This document shows positions 1-13,100 of a stretch of 64,000 nucleotides of DNA, piece by piece. The stretch comes from Phoronis australis (lineage: Eukaryota; Phoronida; Phoronidae): contig NMRA01000025.1 in NCBI GenBank assembly GCA_002633005.1, positions 791,785 through 855,784 on the forward strand, written 5' to 3'. The position numbers were made by a program, and so were the translations under genes. Position 1 is the first letter of the stretch, and each line of letters opens with the position of its first letter. A model generated the notes under the pieces. It was not told the DNA's origin, ran no database searches, and saw only the letters and a list, made by a program, of their open reading frames with translations.

Positions 1-3000
1 TATAGCGCCTGACACCATTGTGATTATCTCTGTGCTGCTCTTTGACGCTTTCATCCTCTTGGTTGTCACTACGTTGTTCTTTTGTATTTTCGAGTTTCTG
101 TTCATCGTCACTTTCTCCTGTGTTCACACCATCGCTTGTTGCGTCATTCTTCTCATCCTCAAAATCGTCCTGGTACATATATTTCTCGTCGTCTTCATCT
201 ACATTTTGCGTCCTCTCCAACTCTTCTCTAGTTCCCGTCTCCTCGTCTTTTTGCACTCTATTACTATGTTTTCCCGTGTCAGAGCATTCAGTTGTGTTAT
301 CACTTTTCGAATACTTATCTTCCTCAGAAGTGTCTTGTTTGCCTTTCTCGTACTTTTCATTTCTCTCATTTCTATCATCTGACTTTTCTACTTCCTTTGG
401 TGCCTCAACGTGTTCGCTATCATCGACTCGTTCCGTTTCATTGCTATTGCTTTCCGCTCTATTTTCTTCGCTGGCGTCTTTTGCCATGTCTTCTTCACCA
501 ATCGCCTTCGTTGTTCTCTGTACGCTGTTATCAATTTTATCTTTGGTGTCGATTGCATCGTGCTTTTGATTATTGTCGATCTTTCTGTCCTCTGTCCTTT
601 CCTCGTCGTCTTCGTCGCCTTCCCTTTTAAAGTTCACTTCCTGTTCCAGGTCTTCTAATTGCATGTCGTCTTCATTTGTTACCCTAGATGCTTTTGGTTC
701 ATTTCCATCTCCTTCGTCGTGCTTTTTTGCTAAGCGCTACAAATCAAAGAGATCGTAAAAAGTTAACATTTTCACATGAAGCGTGCTCTTAGTAATTGCC
801 CTGATTCCAGACAGTATTAGGCCAACACGAACAGACAGAAACGTGACGTATATCTTGGATGGAATAATTGAAATTAAAAGTAATTGCAAAAGTATCATCA
901 TAAAGAGCATTTACATGAATTTCTCATTCAGTAATAATTAAGGTGTTCCAGCGAAGACGACATACCTTTTTCTTAATGGACCTTCGAGCATAAGGACTCC
1001 TTGGTGACTTCTCCGTCGGTGGTTGAGGTTTTCGAACGCGTCCAAAAAGATTGTCTCTGAGGGCTATTTGTCTTTCAAATTCCTGGAAAAACAACAGCCA
1101 GCGTATACAATGACTGTTGATTTAATGGTAGTAAAGGACAACACACATTTCCTGAATGAAACGCCACTTTTAGCTCCGTCAAACATAACGCATACCATTA
1201 ATAATTACTTTTGCGAATCAATGCAGATGTTTTACGTCTTTCGATTTCGTCTAAGTGTTAACCTGTTGCCCGTTCCGTAGACGCAATACGCTCGCGAACT
1301 CGAAGAATCACATAAGTCTTCGCGAGATATCGCGATGCATTACAAGTGAACCCCGTGATCACAGTAACATTTCCCGTGAAATTCTTGCGCCTACGAAACA
1401 CAACCCCGGTACTTCACAGCGGGAATCCTTCTGAGGCTTATGCATTTCGAGATTTATACACATTGTGGGAGGTTTTACAACGAGATGGCAATTTTGTCTT
1501 TTACCTAAGTTTGGAAATCCGCAAATGTTCCGTGACTGTGGCAGTCAGTAGTTAATAACGCATTTGTTGAATTTAGAGGCGTTAACGAAGTAAGATGTCC
1601 TACTTACCTCAGAAGTGAAGTTATAGCTTAAAAAACAAACTTTTATAGTGTAACAGACAACAGTACAGATTTGACAGAGTAGAGAAATTGCTCAGGCACA
1701 CTACACTATACAAGCTATACGAATATTATCTTGATACGGCGTGGAAAATATGTTGCAAACATTTAAGTCTGGTCAGCACGCCATCTGCTGGTCTCCACGG
1801 TTAGCAGAAAGTCCTGGGTTCAAGTCCTGGTCGTGGGCAGAACTCTTTATTAGGTCACGTGATGTGGCCAGCAGATGCCGTACTGATCAGACTTAAAGTG
1901 TTTGCAACTACACAAGCTGTCTTTTAGTTTGTTGTAGCTACGTACTTCCAGTTTGTTATATTCGTTCATTTATAACGATCATCTTGGGCAGGCAATAAAC
2001 GGGCAAAATATCTGAATAGAAAGAACGATTTTGTCTAAAACTTAATTACCAGCGTCTTTGACAGACTCTTCTGTAGCTCGCTCTTCAACATTGCTATTTC
2101 ATACGACTGTTCCTTTTCCGCATCTTTTTGTTGCTTCATCTGCTTCCGGTGATACTCTCGAAGTCCCTTTAGTCGCAAGATAAAATCCTACACGGAGCGA
2201 AAAAGCGATTTAGTATAATTAAATGACCACTTGATATGATTCAGTATACTTTTTTACAAAAAATAGCCACAGTTGCAATTATTTTTCGAAAAAAGCTGGC
2301 AAGAATACGATTTTGCCGACAGTTTTAGGCCTTCCAAGGGTTAACCATGCTCTAATTTTGTAGATATGTTTTGTAAAATAGTTCTGAGAAAACTTTTTTT
2401 CTATATTCATCCATTACGATACATGCATAGATAAGACAATCAAAAGAAATAATTATAAAATAATGACTTGGATAATACAAAAACATGGACCTTACTTTTA
2501 CTGCGGTTCAAGTTACAAAAACGCTACAATTAAAACAAAACATGAAACATGTTACTATTACTTTCGGGTCGTTGACATAATCACCCTAAAGAATGAATGA
2601 AGTCTCACATTTTTTCAGATAAATCCTTGTGCAAATTAATGGACACATAATCAAAAACCACCATGCGCTTGGCCATAATTAGGGTAATGTGGTGGTCGCG
2701 GCGGTGAGGGTCATGGTGGGTGGTCATGGGTCGTTGTTTTTGGTAACCGTGAGGAAAGTACTTAACGAGTCTCTTAAGTTGCACGCGAGTGTTTAAGTAA
2801 AACATCTCCCTAATAATTTCATCCAAAACAATTGGTTATTTTAACCTGACATTCTTCTGATTTCTCCTCCAAACGAAGTTCCAGCCATGAAATCTTGCTG
2901 CTCAGCTCCCTATCGTGATTTCGCATTTCGTTGCTGCGATTGGTCAGTCTGTCTTTTAGCCTGGATACTTCGAGCTCTAATTGGTTGATCAATTTGTCCT

Positions 3001-5473
3001 GTCTTTTCACATGAACTTTCAGGTATTTATTCTCTTGCTGCAGACTCCTCAGTCTGCTTCCGAGGGCAGAAGTGTCAACGATCGGATAAGTACTGGAAAG
3101 AGAATTCTCCACTTTCCGCCCATTGTGGTCACCGGTGTAACTTCGCGGAGATCTTGGGCTATCGCTATGCTTGTTAGTATTTTTCCCGCCGTCTGGAAAT
3201 TACAAGCATCCAATCAAGACAGATAGATCTGGAGTTATGCATCCGTCATCGCTCCTTTTAGATCGCCATCATCATCATCGACATCGTAATCATCATCATC
3301 GTCATCATCGTCATCATCGTCATCATCAACTTCATCATCACCATGATCATCGACTTCATCACCACTATCTTTAAATGCCAAATGAAATTTAATGCAATGA
3401 GCTTACCTTTACATTTTTCTGTTTTCATTACTTTGAACATCAAAGGGATCGTCATTAGCAATAAATAAAATCGCAATATATCGCAAACTGCCTGTATGTG
3501 TATTTAACCAAGACAATGCATTACGTTCCTTCTCATTCTGTTAACTCGCCTACTGTCAAAGAAATTATGACTTTTAAAAATCCCGCAATAAACTGATACC
3601 AAGTAGTTCCAGAAATCATTTTCCATCGACAATGACCTCTTGTATTGAAAAGAACAGATAGTTGGTCAATATTTGAGACCATGAGCGGAGTGTAATATCA
3701 CCCGGCGTGAAAAGCCAACTTATTGAACCCCATCTCAAACAATAATGGCCAGTTTTTCCTAAGTACAGGCATCACCTCCACTCAAAGTAAGGAACAAGTG
3801 GTCGAGATTAAACATTGGTTTTACGAGAGGCGGGATGATAACAAATGGAAGATAAAGACAGTTGTTAAAACGATCCTGAACCCTCTTTTGGTGATATCTT
3901 GTCCTCTGCTAATGCGACATTGGCGTCTCAGTTGAGTGAAAAACTTGATTGAAGAAAACAGGATTGGTCTAAAAACGGCTCGCTACTGTGTTACAGAACG
4001 GACATGCGTAATGTTATTTAGCGGTGTAGCCTTTTTCTATCGTTATGGCATAACACACCTAAACCGAAGGTCACGCTTGCAGGTTTAGCGAACTTTTTCA
4101 GATTTTTGTTTGAAGATTGACAAGGGTTGCTGAGCATTTTGTGTTAGATAGACGGACGGAACACTCGTTGTTGATCTCTGTTGATAGGCCAAAACGAGAT
4201 TTAGTATTCTTTTGACTAACCGGGCATTGTTCAAAATAAGTACAACCACAAAAATAAATCGTCATATTTCAATAATCTAGGGTTCTTTCGCTACCAATCT
4301 CTCCGGCCAGAAATGCAAGAGCGGAGATCTAAAAGTCCCTAAAGACATTTGTGAACAATACTTGATCACGATGCGAAATCGATCCCCCGATTTCTCTCAT
4401 GTGACTGCAGTGCGTTCACCACTAAACTCAATGGCACCCATAAACTATAATCATTATCAAATTCTTATTATCATAACACGTAATCATTACGCATCGTTTG
4501 TATTACCATTTTAATGATATTAAGCTCACTAATGGAGTTCTCTTTGCACCTTTTATGTGAGATTTTAGTGAAATCTATATTAATTTCGATAATGGCACGT
4601 TGAAGTTGGGTCTTGTTGACCAATCAAAGGTCATAACAAAGTAGTGATCTTATTCTCCCTAGCAACGAAGAACGAAACACACGAAACACGTTAATTGTAA
4701 AGGGGAGCAATGAACTTTCTTTAATAGCTCCAAACATTCGAAACAAACGTGTTATTTTCGCCCTTGATATTTACAAATCTGAGTGAAAGGTTCATGTTGA
4801 TTTACATTCACCCATTAGTTATAACCCATATCTCTACTCTCCGTTTTTCCTGTACGACCTCGTTGCCCATGTCAGTCGTATACACAAAATTGTATATGAA
4901 AAATCGGAACATGTAAACAAGGCAGTATAACTGAAACAAAAACAATGACATTTCAGGTAAAATCAATTTAGCCACATTTAAACGCACACCATACACTAAC
5001 TTAACTTAAGATTTTTAAAATAAATTCTCTAACATCCCCCAAAATTAAGAACACTAGTGAGAGTTAAGACAGGCTGATTATTAAATTGAATAAGAAAAAA
5101 TATTCCTCTCACTCGTTTATGTTCAATTTTTGCCTGTCTTCTAAAATTTGTTAACTCGTTGAAGTAGATAAATCACTTTGGTGCATGTCATTGTAATCAT
5201 GGCTGTGAGATGGGGGCCCCAGTAATGGCAGCCTGGCAAATATAAGAAAATCGCGAAGACATGGATAGGATACATTTGAGATCTCTATGACAACGAGGGG
5301 GGGTGGGCGACAAATTGTTAGTGACTGGGGTGGACATTGGCGAAGATAAATATGTCAATGGTTCACAACAAATGCTTACCTCTGTCCTCAATTGGTGGCA
5401 ACTTTTCTACAGGACAGTTCCTCTGAACGCGTACACGGACCGAAGGTATTGACATCTGACCCGAACCACTCAT
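1..5473 (-). CDS. Coiled-coil protein with acidic C-terminal tail (5' five exons, 3'-truncated at window edge)
   Basis: Five minus-strand exons join in one frame: 5380-5473 (ATG at 5473), 2846-3192, 2050-2187, 966-1082 and 736 down to 1. The first junction is phase 1 (1 nt + 2 nt) and all later junctions are phase 0, with AG acceptors and GT donors; the donor after 2846 (GTTAAA) is weak. The protein starts MSGSGQMSIPSVRVRV. Residues of about 75-145 form a heptad-rich coiled coil (LQQENKYLKVHVKRQDKLIN onward), which continues in the third exon. The fourth exon is basic and SP-rich (KSPRSPYARRSIKKK). The last visible exon is over 240 residues of Glu/Asp/Lys/Ser with a YQDDFEDE motif, and is still open at base 1. 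No catalytic domain is seen. The layout (coiled coil, then charged tail) recalls lebercilin-like ciliary proteins, but the match is too weak to name it. Function unknown. Confidence 0.72.
1246..1430. repeat. Dispersed repeat copy (TTCGCGAGATATCGC family)
   Basis: This stretch matches 49255-49400 in order: a shared TTGCCCGTT/GGCGCCCGTT start, then TAGACGCAATA/TAGACGCAACA, ACTTCGCGAGATATCGC, ATGCATTACAAG and GTGATCACA. Unknown interspersed repeat; no coding content. It lies in the intron between exons 4 and 3 of the minus-strand coiled-coil gene. Confidence 0.5.
1753..1908. mobile_element. Short element with 40-bp terminal inverted repeats and a tRNA-like B box
   Basis: The left end GTTGCAAACATTTAAGTCTG... 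is mirrored by ...AGACTTAAAGTGTTTGCAAC at the right, about 40 bp per arm with a few mismatches. The interior has GGGTTCAAGTCCTGG, a good pol III B-box. Its GTCACGTGATGTGGCCAGC segment is also present, diverged, in the SINE at 45362. It therefore looks like a MITE or fold-back built from SINE sequence. It is intronic in the coiled-coil gene. Confidence 0.55.
3259..3366. repeat. Imperfect CAT/TCA trinucleotide microsatellite
   Basis: About 105 bp of ATC/CAT/CGT triplets lie in intron 1 of the coiled-coil gene. The open frames across it (poly-His on one strand, poly-Met on the other) are products of the repeat, not genes. Confidence 0.8.
4000..4240. repeat. Dispersed repeat, related to 11000-11250
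   Basis: The segment ends with TGTTGATAGGCCAAAACGAG and TTAGTATTCTTTTGACTAAC. Close relatives occur at 11195-11245 (CTGTTAATAGGCCGAAACCC, GGTATTCTTTTAACTAGTC). The similarity extends upstream through a shared TTTAGCGAACTTT/TTTATCGAACTTT stretch. Unclassified interspersed repeat within intron 1 of the coiled-coil gene. Confidence 0.4.
4260..4440 (-). mobile_element. Possible tRNA-derived SINE fragment
   Basis: Read on the minus strand from 4440, the sequence has an A-box-like TGAGTTTAGTGGTGA and, about 45 nt on, a B-box-like GGATCGATTTCG, followed by an unrelated body. The lack of an acceptor stem argues against a functional tRNA gene. Confidence 0.35.
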
Positions 5474-8400
5474 GATCGTGAAATATTCAGCGACAAAACT
5501 GTCTACACACACACAAACTTCGAAATATTCCTCGTACAAATGTAGAAATGACACCGTTGTTGTGGTGAAGACTCTTTGTATTTAGTAGCCAATGCGTCGT
5601 CAAGATGAAATCGGGAGTGAACGTGGCACGAGAGTTCCCCAATTCAACAGTTTTGTCATCTGCGCTGCGTTGTAATAAGCACAGGGAAATGACAAACATC
5701 ATTTGTTTGGAGTTTTGCAACTGTTGCCGAGTCGAACATGTCCCTCGAGAGAACAGGCATCAATCATTGATGGCCCTTTTAGTGTCTGTTAACAGAAGTC
5801 ACAACGAATGTTTTTCTGTAATTTTTCCCTTAAAGCGGCGTGTCCAACTTCGCGCTTTCATAAGCATTTACCCAAACAGCGATGCTCTTACTTTTCCGAG
5901 AAGTAGAAATAGTACACATTAAGATTTGAATTCTTCAACTATTCGTTATTCAGTATTTTGATCATCAAAGGTTCGCAATATTTTTCCCTTCGTTACTTCC
6001 ACAATTCGTCAATAATCAATGAATTGCGTCTAATTACAAATTATGCTTAGATGAAACACTAGCACAAGGTCGTTGACGTTCTAAGATCAGATGTTTCACA
6101 GATTACACAAAGGTTGGTTCGATTGCTTCTATCTTTATACCTACAAGCATGTGAAAGACTGCACCTGTCTTTCGGATCCTTAACTGAATGCATAGTGTCT
6201 ACTCTCTCTAAATAACGATTTAATTCATATTAAGATATTCAGATATTCAGATTCTTCCATGGTCTGGCTACGAACCACGTCTTAGTCAAGACAATTAATT
6301 CAATTTCATATATGATGACATTTGCAGGGTCTGTCACGCGTGATGCACTGAGCTAAACTATCAGAGCAGATTTCCAGGTATATTGGACAGTATTTAAGGG
6401 ACAACAAACCCGCGCTTTGCCTCCTGAAAAAACAACTTTTGATAGCGGCCTATTTTTGATACAAAATCTATCTCATCGCATTCCTTACATAGATTAGACA
6501 AGAGTCAATTTAAAACTTATCTGACGAATGAAACCAAGAACATATACACCATCTTCATTTAAATGTAATGCATTGGAAATGTTGGAAATTAATTTTTATC
6601 GAAAGTAGCAAGTTTACTATTCGGCGGGGGACAGAAAACGAGCTTGTCCTGTACAATATCCTGCGAGCCATTATTTTCAGCTAACAACAAGTTACCTTTT
6701 GGTCCTAGTGGCATGCATTATCTTTTCCCGATTTCTCCGTCGGACAACTTCTTCGCATAAGAAATCACATATTTGTCTTCCAAAAACATCCATTTTCCAT
6801 GCTGCGTCAACCATTTTATTTTAAAATATGCGTCCCCGCTATTGAGTTGCAAGATTCATGCCAATCGTTGAAACAAGCTACCAAAACAACTAAATGTGCT
6901 TGATATTAAATTTTCGTGATTGCTAAAAGACACAACTTTTACTTCTCCAATGTCCTTGAGTAAACAAATTAGCGAGGTCTCAATTACGAACATACGCACT
7001 ACGCTGGGTGCCGGTAATTTTAATTAGTGTTCACAATAATAGTTAAAAGCTGCCTACACTACTTCTAGTTGAACACGAATAGCATGGATTGTGAGATAGG
7101 CCTCCCTTCGAGAACCCAGACAAAATGCCATATGCAGCAAGGTAGTGCATATGTCAGCTGGCATATATATTCATTTAAAGTTCATCACTGTGAGGCTGTC
7201 CTGGAGGTACGTTTCACGAAAAATTACTGTAGACTTTTAAAAAAGTCAGAAATTTGGTCTTACGCTTCACACAACTATTTTATAAAATATCAAAAGTGTA
7301 AAGTCTCCGTGGATATATACCTAACTACTAGTTGCTAACCTTAATTGTTTCAAGACTGAGATGTGCTCATAACTATGTGGCTAAACCTTTTCTAGCAAAT
7401 TTTGAAGTGAGAGCGAAAGACCAAATTTCATGGAACACACGACTCGAATTACTTATTGTTTCCTTTCCCGATCCATTCTCTTCTCTAAGATGAGTAAATC
7501 GGAAAGTTGAAATATTTTATTTTCCTACTTTCCCTTTGTAAAGCGCGTTTGTTTTTGTTCCACCAAAATTTTTGTTTTCGTAATTGAAAAAAATCGTTTT
7601 CTCAGACAGCAGATGCACTGTTTTGAGTCGTCGAGAGACGGGAAACACGCTTGATTTTAATTTTGAGCCTTATCGATTTGGTTGAGTTCTTAGAACCTCT
7701 GCTCGCAGGTGACTGGTACAGAAGTTTCAGTTTAAAAACAGGAGATTTGTTACTATCTCTAATTAATTGGTAGATTACATTTCGAGATGGCGGTATTGGC
7801 AAAGCATGAATTGAACTATCCACACTAGCAGGCAAATCATACAACGCCAAAGAAACTTTCAACGAAGATATCTATTTCTACCGTAGCATTTTAGTTCTCT
7901 TATGTTTTACAGTAGTTTAATTGGACATATTAACTAAGCAATGCATTTTGTAAAGCTCTTATTTCAAGCAAAATTTAAACTAAATAAATAAATGAATAAA
8001 TAAACATTTTCCACTCTTAGTGACTATAATGAGTTGACAAAATGGATAAAAATGAGAAAAATTGAAATTAAATAGCAGACGGAGGATGTTGAACTTGAGT
8101 CTATCATGTTGTTATTATTTGTTGATAAGATCATTTTAACCGTCCTTGGGTTGCTGAGTAGTCATGGACGCATGAGCATTGAACTACGTTAAAGAAGGCC
8201 ATGCAGCCTAGTACATTCCATTTTATATTTGTCAATAACAATAATTTTTTAGCCATGCTTGAGATGAAATTTTTTTGAATTTATTGGGAACTAGACTATT
8301 ATCTAGCACAGACTAGACAGACCCTGTCTATTCTAGCTCACAATTTGTAATAAAAATGACGCCAGGCACCTTAGCAACGGAGGCAGGTCCTTCCAAGAAG

Positions 8401-10111
8401 AGCACAGATCTCCTCATCACAATAATTGCCTTTTGTTTTTACAATTCCATGTTGATCTCCGCTTAGTAAATCTCACTGGCTGCGTATGCTGCGCTGGCGT
8501 TAATTCATTGTAATTGCTCAGCAATGCTACGGTGGCTTATCGCTTACCTCGTACAATTTAACTCGTCAACTGGGAGTGTGGTGGCGAATGCAAGGCCTAA
8601 CTGTTAGAATCCGCGCTAGGAATGGTATGGGGTAATCATTTTTCTCATCTCACGGAAACGAAAGGTGTGTGGAATTTACAAGACTCCGTATTTAAATAAT
8701 AAAAGCACCGGTCTTGGTTTCAGCGATGATTGACAACTATAATATAATCATAAAAAACACAGCTCTGGTCAAATCTAGTTACTTCAAGAAGTCTACCTCA
8801 TCCATGAATAATACCCAATATTCATCATCGGCGCGTGGCAAAGCAAATCAATTTCAACTAAGCAATAGACTGACTGGTCTTACGTAATAATGCACTCTCA
8901 CTCTTACAAATCCTTGGAGTCACCTCCAATTCGACTAAAGAACAATTCGAAACCAATTTCATATCTGTAAGTGATATGAATTAAAAAGTTGATTTTTGTG
9001 ACGCAATAAGACTTAAAAGCTGCATGATATCTCGCTAAAGGAAAATAGAATTCAGAACATTTACTCTCATCAATTCGGTCTGACTCATAACATTCCTAAC
9101 CGTAATAGGAATCGGTTTCCATTACCAACAAGAACTTTTTAATATCAGCGACTCAAGGAAACCCGTCCGGCTATTGATCAACCCCGGCCAATCAAGTCAG
9201 AAGTGTTTTTCCTTGTTGGTTTCGATGCTCTTTTTGGTACCGGAAACAGAATCTTGTCGCGGTAAGGAATATCATGAGATCAATTTTACGAAAGTAAAGT
9301 CCTAATCCGAACTTTTGTTTTTCAACCAGCTACACATGACGAAATCAGTGCAACTATATTATTTAATTTATGATGTATTTTATATTGATCTGGGAGTACA
9401 CAATTATTTAAATTAAATTATCAAATTGGGCTGTTTTATATGGAAAAATCTGTTTTTAAAAATTTCATAAATAAAAGTAGGTTGTCTCAATAGTCAACTA
9501 ACTGCTCTTCGACACTATAAGTCAGGGTGTTTTTGCATTAGTCGCGCCAGGCCAGGATGGTGTCTTTTAAGAGTCCTCAGTGTCTTGTTTTTATTTTACG
9601 ACTTATTCTGAGTAATTCGTCCACTAATTCTTGTAAACAAGTATCTTTTATGTATATATATATCGACTACTATCAGGTGTGGTAAGATTTCCCTGTTTAT
9701 TTCCTCTCCGAAAACAATAATAAACACATTCACCTCCTACGAACTTTTTTACTTACATGTGTATTATCTCCCTTGATAAAGAGCACCTGCTTGCAGGGGA
9801 GATAATTTTGTGTATTTAAAACATTGTTTTTCCTATTTACACACAGTTTTGAAATTACAATTACCAATACTTAGTGAGTGGACAAATTGCCAATCAATGA
9901 GCTGATAAATATAGAATTTGTCTGTTTTTAGTGTGTTTGTTTCGAATGACTGCTTTATGTACAACGACTTCCGTTCTAATGTCATGCATAACAAAACATG
10001 GCGCTCCAAACAAACTTTGGGAAGGGGTAGTTTGTGTTCGTCTGATGAGATGAATGGTTATATGGGAAAAACAATGTTAACGCGATGGAATTAAGCTAAA
10101 GGAAGGTCAAG
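5474..10111. other. Intergenic region between divergent genes; no gene found
   Basis: It lies between the start of the minus-strand coiled-coil gene and the start of the plus-strand EF-hand gene, so it should hold both promoters. The open frames here (up to 105 codons) show no splice-consistent or protein-like signal. Contents seen: a degraded MITE-like stretch at 7195-7465 (GTTTCACGAAAAATTACTGT and AGAAATTTGGTCTTACGC), an AAATAAATAAATG microsatellite near 7982, and a short hairpin around TATCTCCC...GGGGAGATA at 9766-9806. No RNA gene was found. Confidence 0.6.
9998..10030 (+). promoter_or_regulatory. Candidate upstream ORF before the EF-hand gene
   Basis: An ATGG in fair context opens a 10-codon frame (MALQTNFGKG, stop TAG) about 80 nt before the chosen start of the EF-hand gene. 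If the 5' UTR extends this far it could lower translation of the main frame. The transcription start is not known, so this is conjecture. Confidence 0.2.
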
Positions 10112-13100
10112 ATGACGATGCTACATCTTACCTATCCCAAGAGAAAGGGATTTTTCTCTTGGGAAGAGCTCGGGTAAGTTGCTAAGTTGTGAACAGTGTA
10201 CACCTAGTGTCGACAGTGGGAGTGAACTGGGGCGGAGATTGGCACCACTTCATGCCGTTGCAAAACCGGCCCCTTGTCGTCCAAAAAGCGAACTTTTGAT
10301 TTAGACCACTTACCGCGACTAGAATGGTCTCAAATCAGATGGAAAATAATTTCCGAGTTTGTAAAGAACTGACACTTCGTGTTCCTTTTATAAGAGTATA
10401 AGACTATATTTGGCACAGTGGTAGGCGCCTACTAGTACTACAACATGTGCTCAACGCGTATCAAATGACACGCTTTGACAAGCCAAGTTGTAGAGCCCTA
10501 TTCTCAAGTAATAACAAGCTGTCCGATCATTTGAAGCCGTCATAACACTTCAAATTTCACTAACTGAAGGAACAACATGAGAGTGGCGAGACCAATATCA
10601 TAATGATAAATGATCAATGTGAGACTGGTTTACATGCATGGCTGCATGCTTTATGAGTTGTGGCGAACGACCCACAGGCCTAGTGCGTAACCGTAATGTA
10701 AGGGACTGTGTCCTGTTGACTGTGTCCTGTTGTGCGGGTGAGGCTGCTGCTTTGGAAAATTTGCGTTGAAACGACTTAATACACTGGGTACTGTATTTTA
10801 CTTTATTGCTGATTTTTTATGAAACGTTAATTTCCAGTAATTCCACTTTGGAAGTCATAATTCCATCTCTACAGTAAGTCCCTAAGGATACTAAACCTTG
10901 TTTTGGTGATCTCAATCAATGCCTTGTTTTGCCACCTGTTAATGTATCCCACATGAGTGACAAAAGCAGAATCCAAATAATCATTCATACTCTTCCGAGT
11001 CACAAATTGGATATTATGGTTCGTGTTGGGTCATCTTCGCTATGGTTGTTGTGTAACTCCTTAAGGCTTGGTCACCGTGCAGTTTATCGAACTTTGAAAG
11101 GAGTTTACAAATTTTCTGCCAAACTTTTGAGGGTTGTTGAGAGTTACAGAGCAGATTATTTAGTTTCAGAACTGGACGGGAAAGTTGTTTTCAATATCTG
11201 TTAATAGGCCGAAACCCCAGCGGGTTCGGTATTCTTTTAACTAGTCAACTACCTGCATGTATCAGTGTTCCTTTTTTGAGAGTTTTGCCAGTAACATAAA
11301 CATTTGAACTTTGACAATTTGACATTTCTTTTTCTTTGTAATTCACCAATCTTTAGACATGTGATCAAAAACACTACTAATGCTTTCCTGAAATACTTTG
11401 CTAACTTGTAAACCATTGGAAGCTTGGCATAGGTTACTTGTCCATTTTTGTCTTGGGATCTAGTGGATTCTTAGTATGGTATGTGACTTGTGTGACATAC
11501 TGATGGGGCTTCCTGCCACTGTCTGATCTAAGTACAACGGTTGATAAAACTCATCTTCCTGCTCAGAGATTAATTTTTGTGAAGATACATATAAAGTGAC
11601 TTATTACTGCTAATTTACCCCCTCATATTTCATGCGTAATTTAATCTGTTATGATCGCGATAATGTCGTTGCTTGTATTTTTATCAAGTCTATCCGTTGT
11701 TTTTTTGTTGCAGGTGCTTTGCCAGAGCTCTGGGGGTAAGTACTACTTCACCTAGTCCTTATCAGTAGCTTAAGATAAGACGATTGAAGTTGATAAAGGA
11801 CCTGCCTCAAGTCTGTTAGACTATTGGTGGAAGCCGGTCTCCAACAACATAGTGGCTCTTGTTTACACAGACTAATCCACATATTCTAACATCAAACAAC
11901 TGTTTTTGAATTAGTCAAATGTTAAGACAGGTTACACTTTCTTGGGGTTATTTCTAATACGATTTGGTTTATCTTCACTGATAATTCGGTGAATGAGGCT
12001 TTAGAGGGGGCAATTTAGGAATTTCTGATGTAAACACGCAACTGTGTAAATTTTGAAATTGAGGTCTCATTCATGGAAACGTTGATGATTGTATTATAAT
12101 TTTCCCTCACCAGTTTTGGCCTTGGAATTCCAACAGCGTGATTTGTGCAGCAAATGCAAAGTGCATTTTGTTGATAAACCGGTGAAAATGAAATGTTTGC
12201 TTTTATTTTTTAAAAAGAAAGACACCTCTCTACTTTGCTGGATTCAAAATTAGAAATCTGTTTTTGATCAATAGTTGTATTGCTGCTTCTTGTTTCAAAA
12301 TGTGATGTTAAGTTGTGAATATAGTGTATGGACTAATCTGTTTTCAGTTCCCATCAGATGTGTTTGTATCTAACATACCTGAGGATGTGTTGACGGCTGA
12401 GCCAGGTCTAACTGTCAAGGTATGTAAATTATTGAATAATTGGAAGTTTCAGTCTGATACTGCTCTTGGTCACGTTTTATTAAGGTCGTTTTTTGGTCAT
12501 AATTTGTATTTAAACTTGTGGAATGTAACCATTTACAAATTTTTTCTATACTAGTAATTTAAGATAGGTTTATGCAAATCAAAACAAATCAATTTCTGGA
12601 CTTACATTATATCCAGAAATCGATTTGCGTTATGCCACAACTGGACAAGTAACATACAGTCAATTAAAACAGGTTAACAGAGATCAGAAGATAACTCAGA
12701 AATTTTATCTCTAGCTTTAAACAGTAGGTTAATTTTGATTTATGTCCAAGTTGATTGCTTGAATACAACTTTAAGTGAAACGGGCCTCTTATCTTTGAGA
12801 GATTTCATCTCAGGTACATGTACATATGAAGGAGCAGGTTGTTACATTATCAAGTGCTTTACAGCTGAAAGTCTTTAAACCCAAACAATTTTTTATGAAG
12901 CTGCTATCTTAATGTGATGTTACTATCGCATATGTCAGTGTGTCAGACTCAAGGCTGTCAAAGCACCTGTTAATAATCATCGATAAACTCTTGAACTAAT
13001 TTAAGATACAGGGTGGCGTACAACAGAAATTTTGTTTTAAAAATTTTGAATGCATTATGAAGATTTTCAAGTTACCAGTGGTGCCATAAGACAACGTTTT

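Noticed and set aside
1-740. Several Ser/Phe/Leu-rich plus-strand frames
   Set aside because: They are antisense shadows of the Glu/Asp/Lys-rich minus-strand exon of the coiled-coil gene.
5605-5922. 105-codon plus-strand frame opposite the first exon region of the coiled-coil gene
   Set aside because: No similarity, odd composition and no splice context; probably chance.
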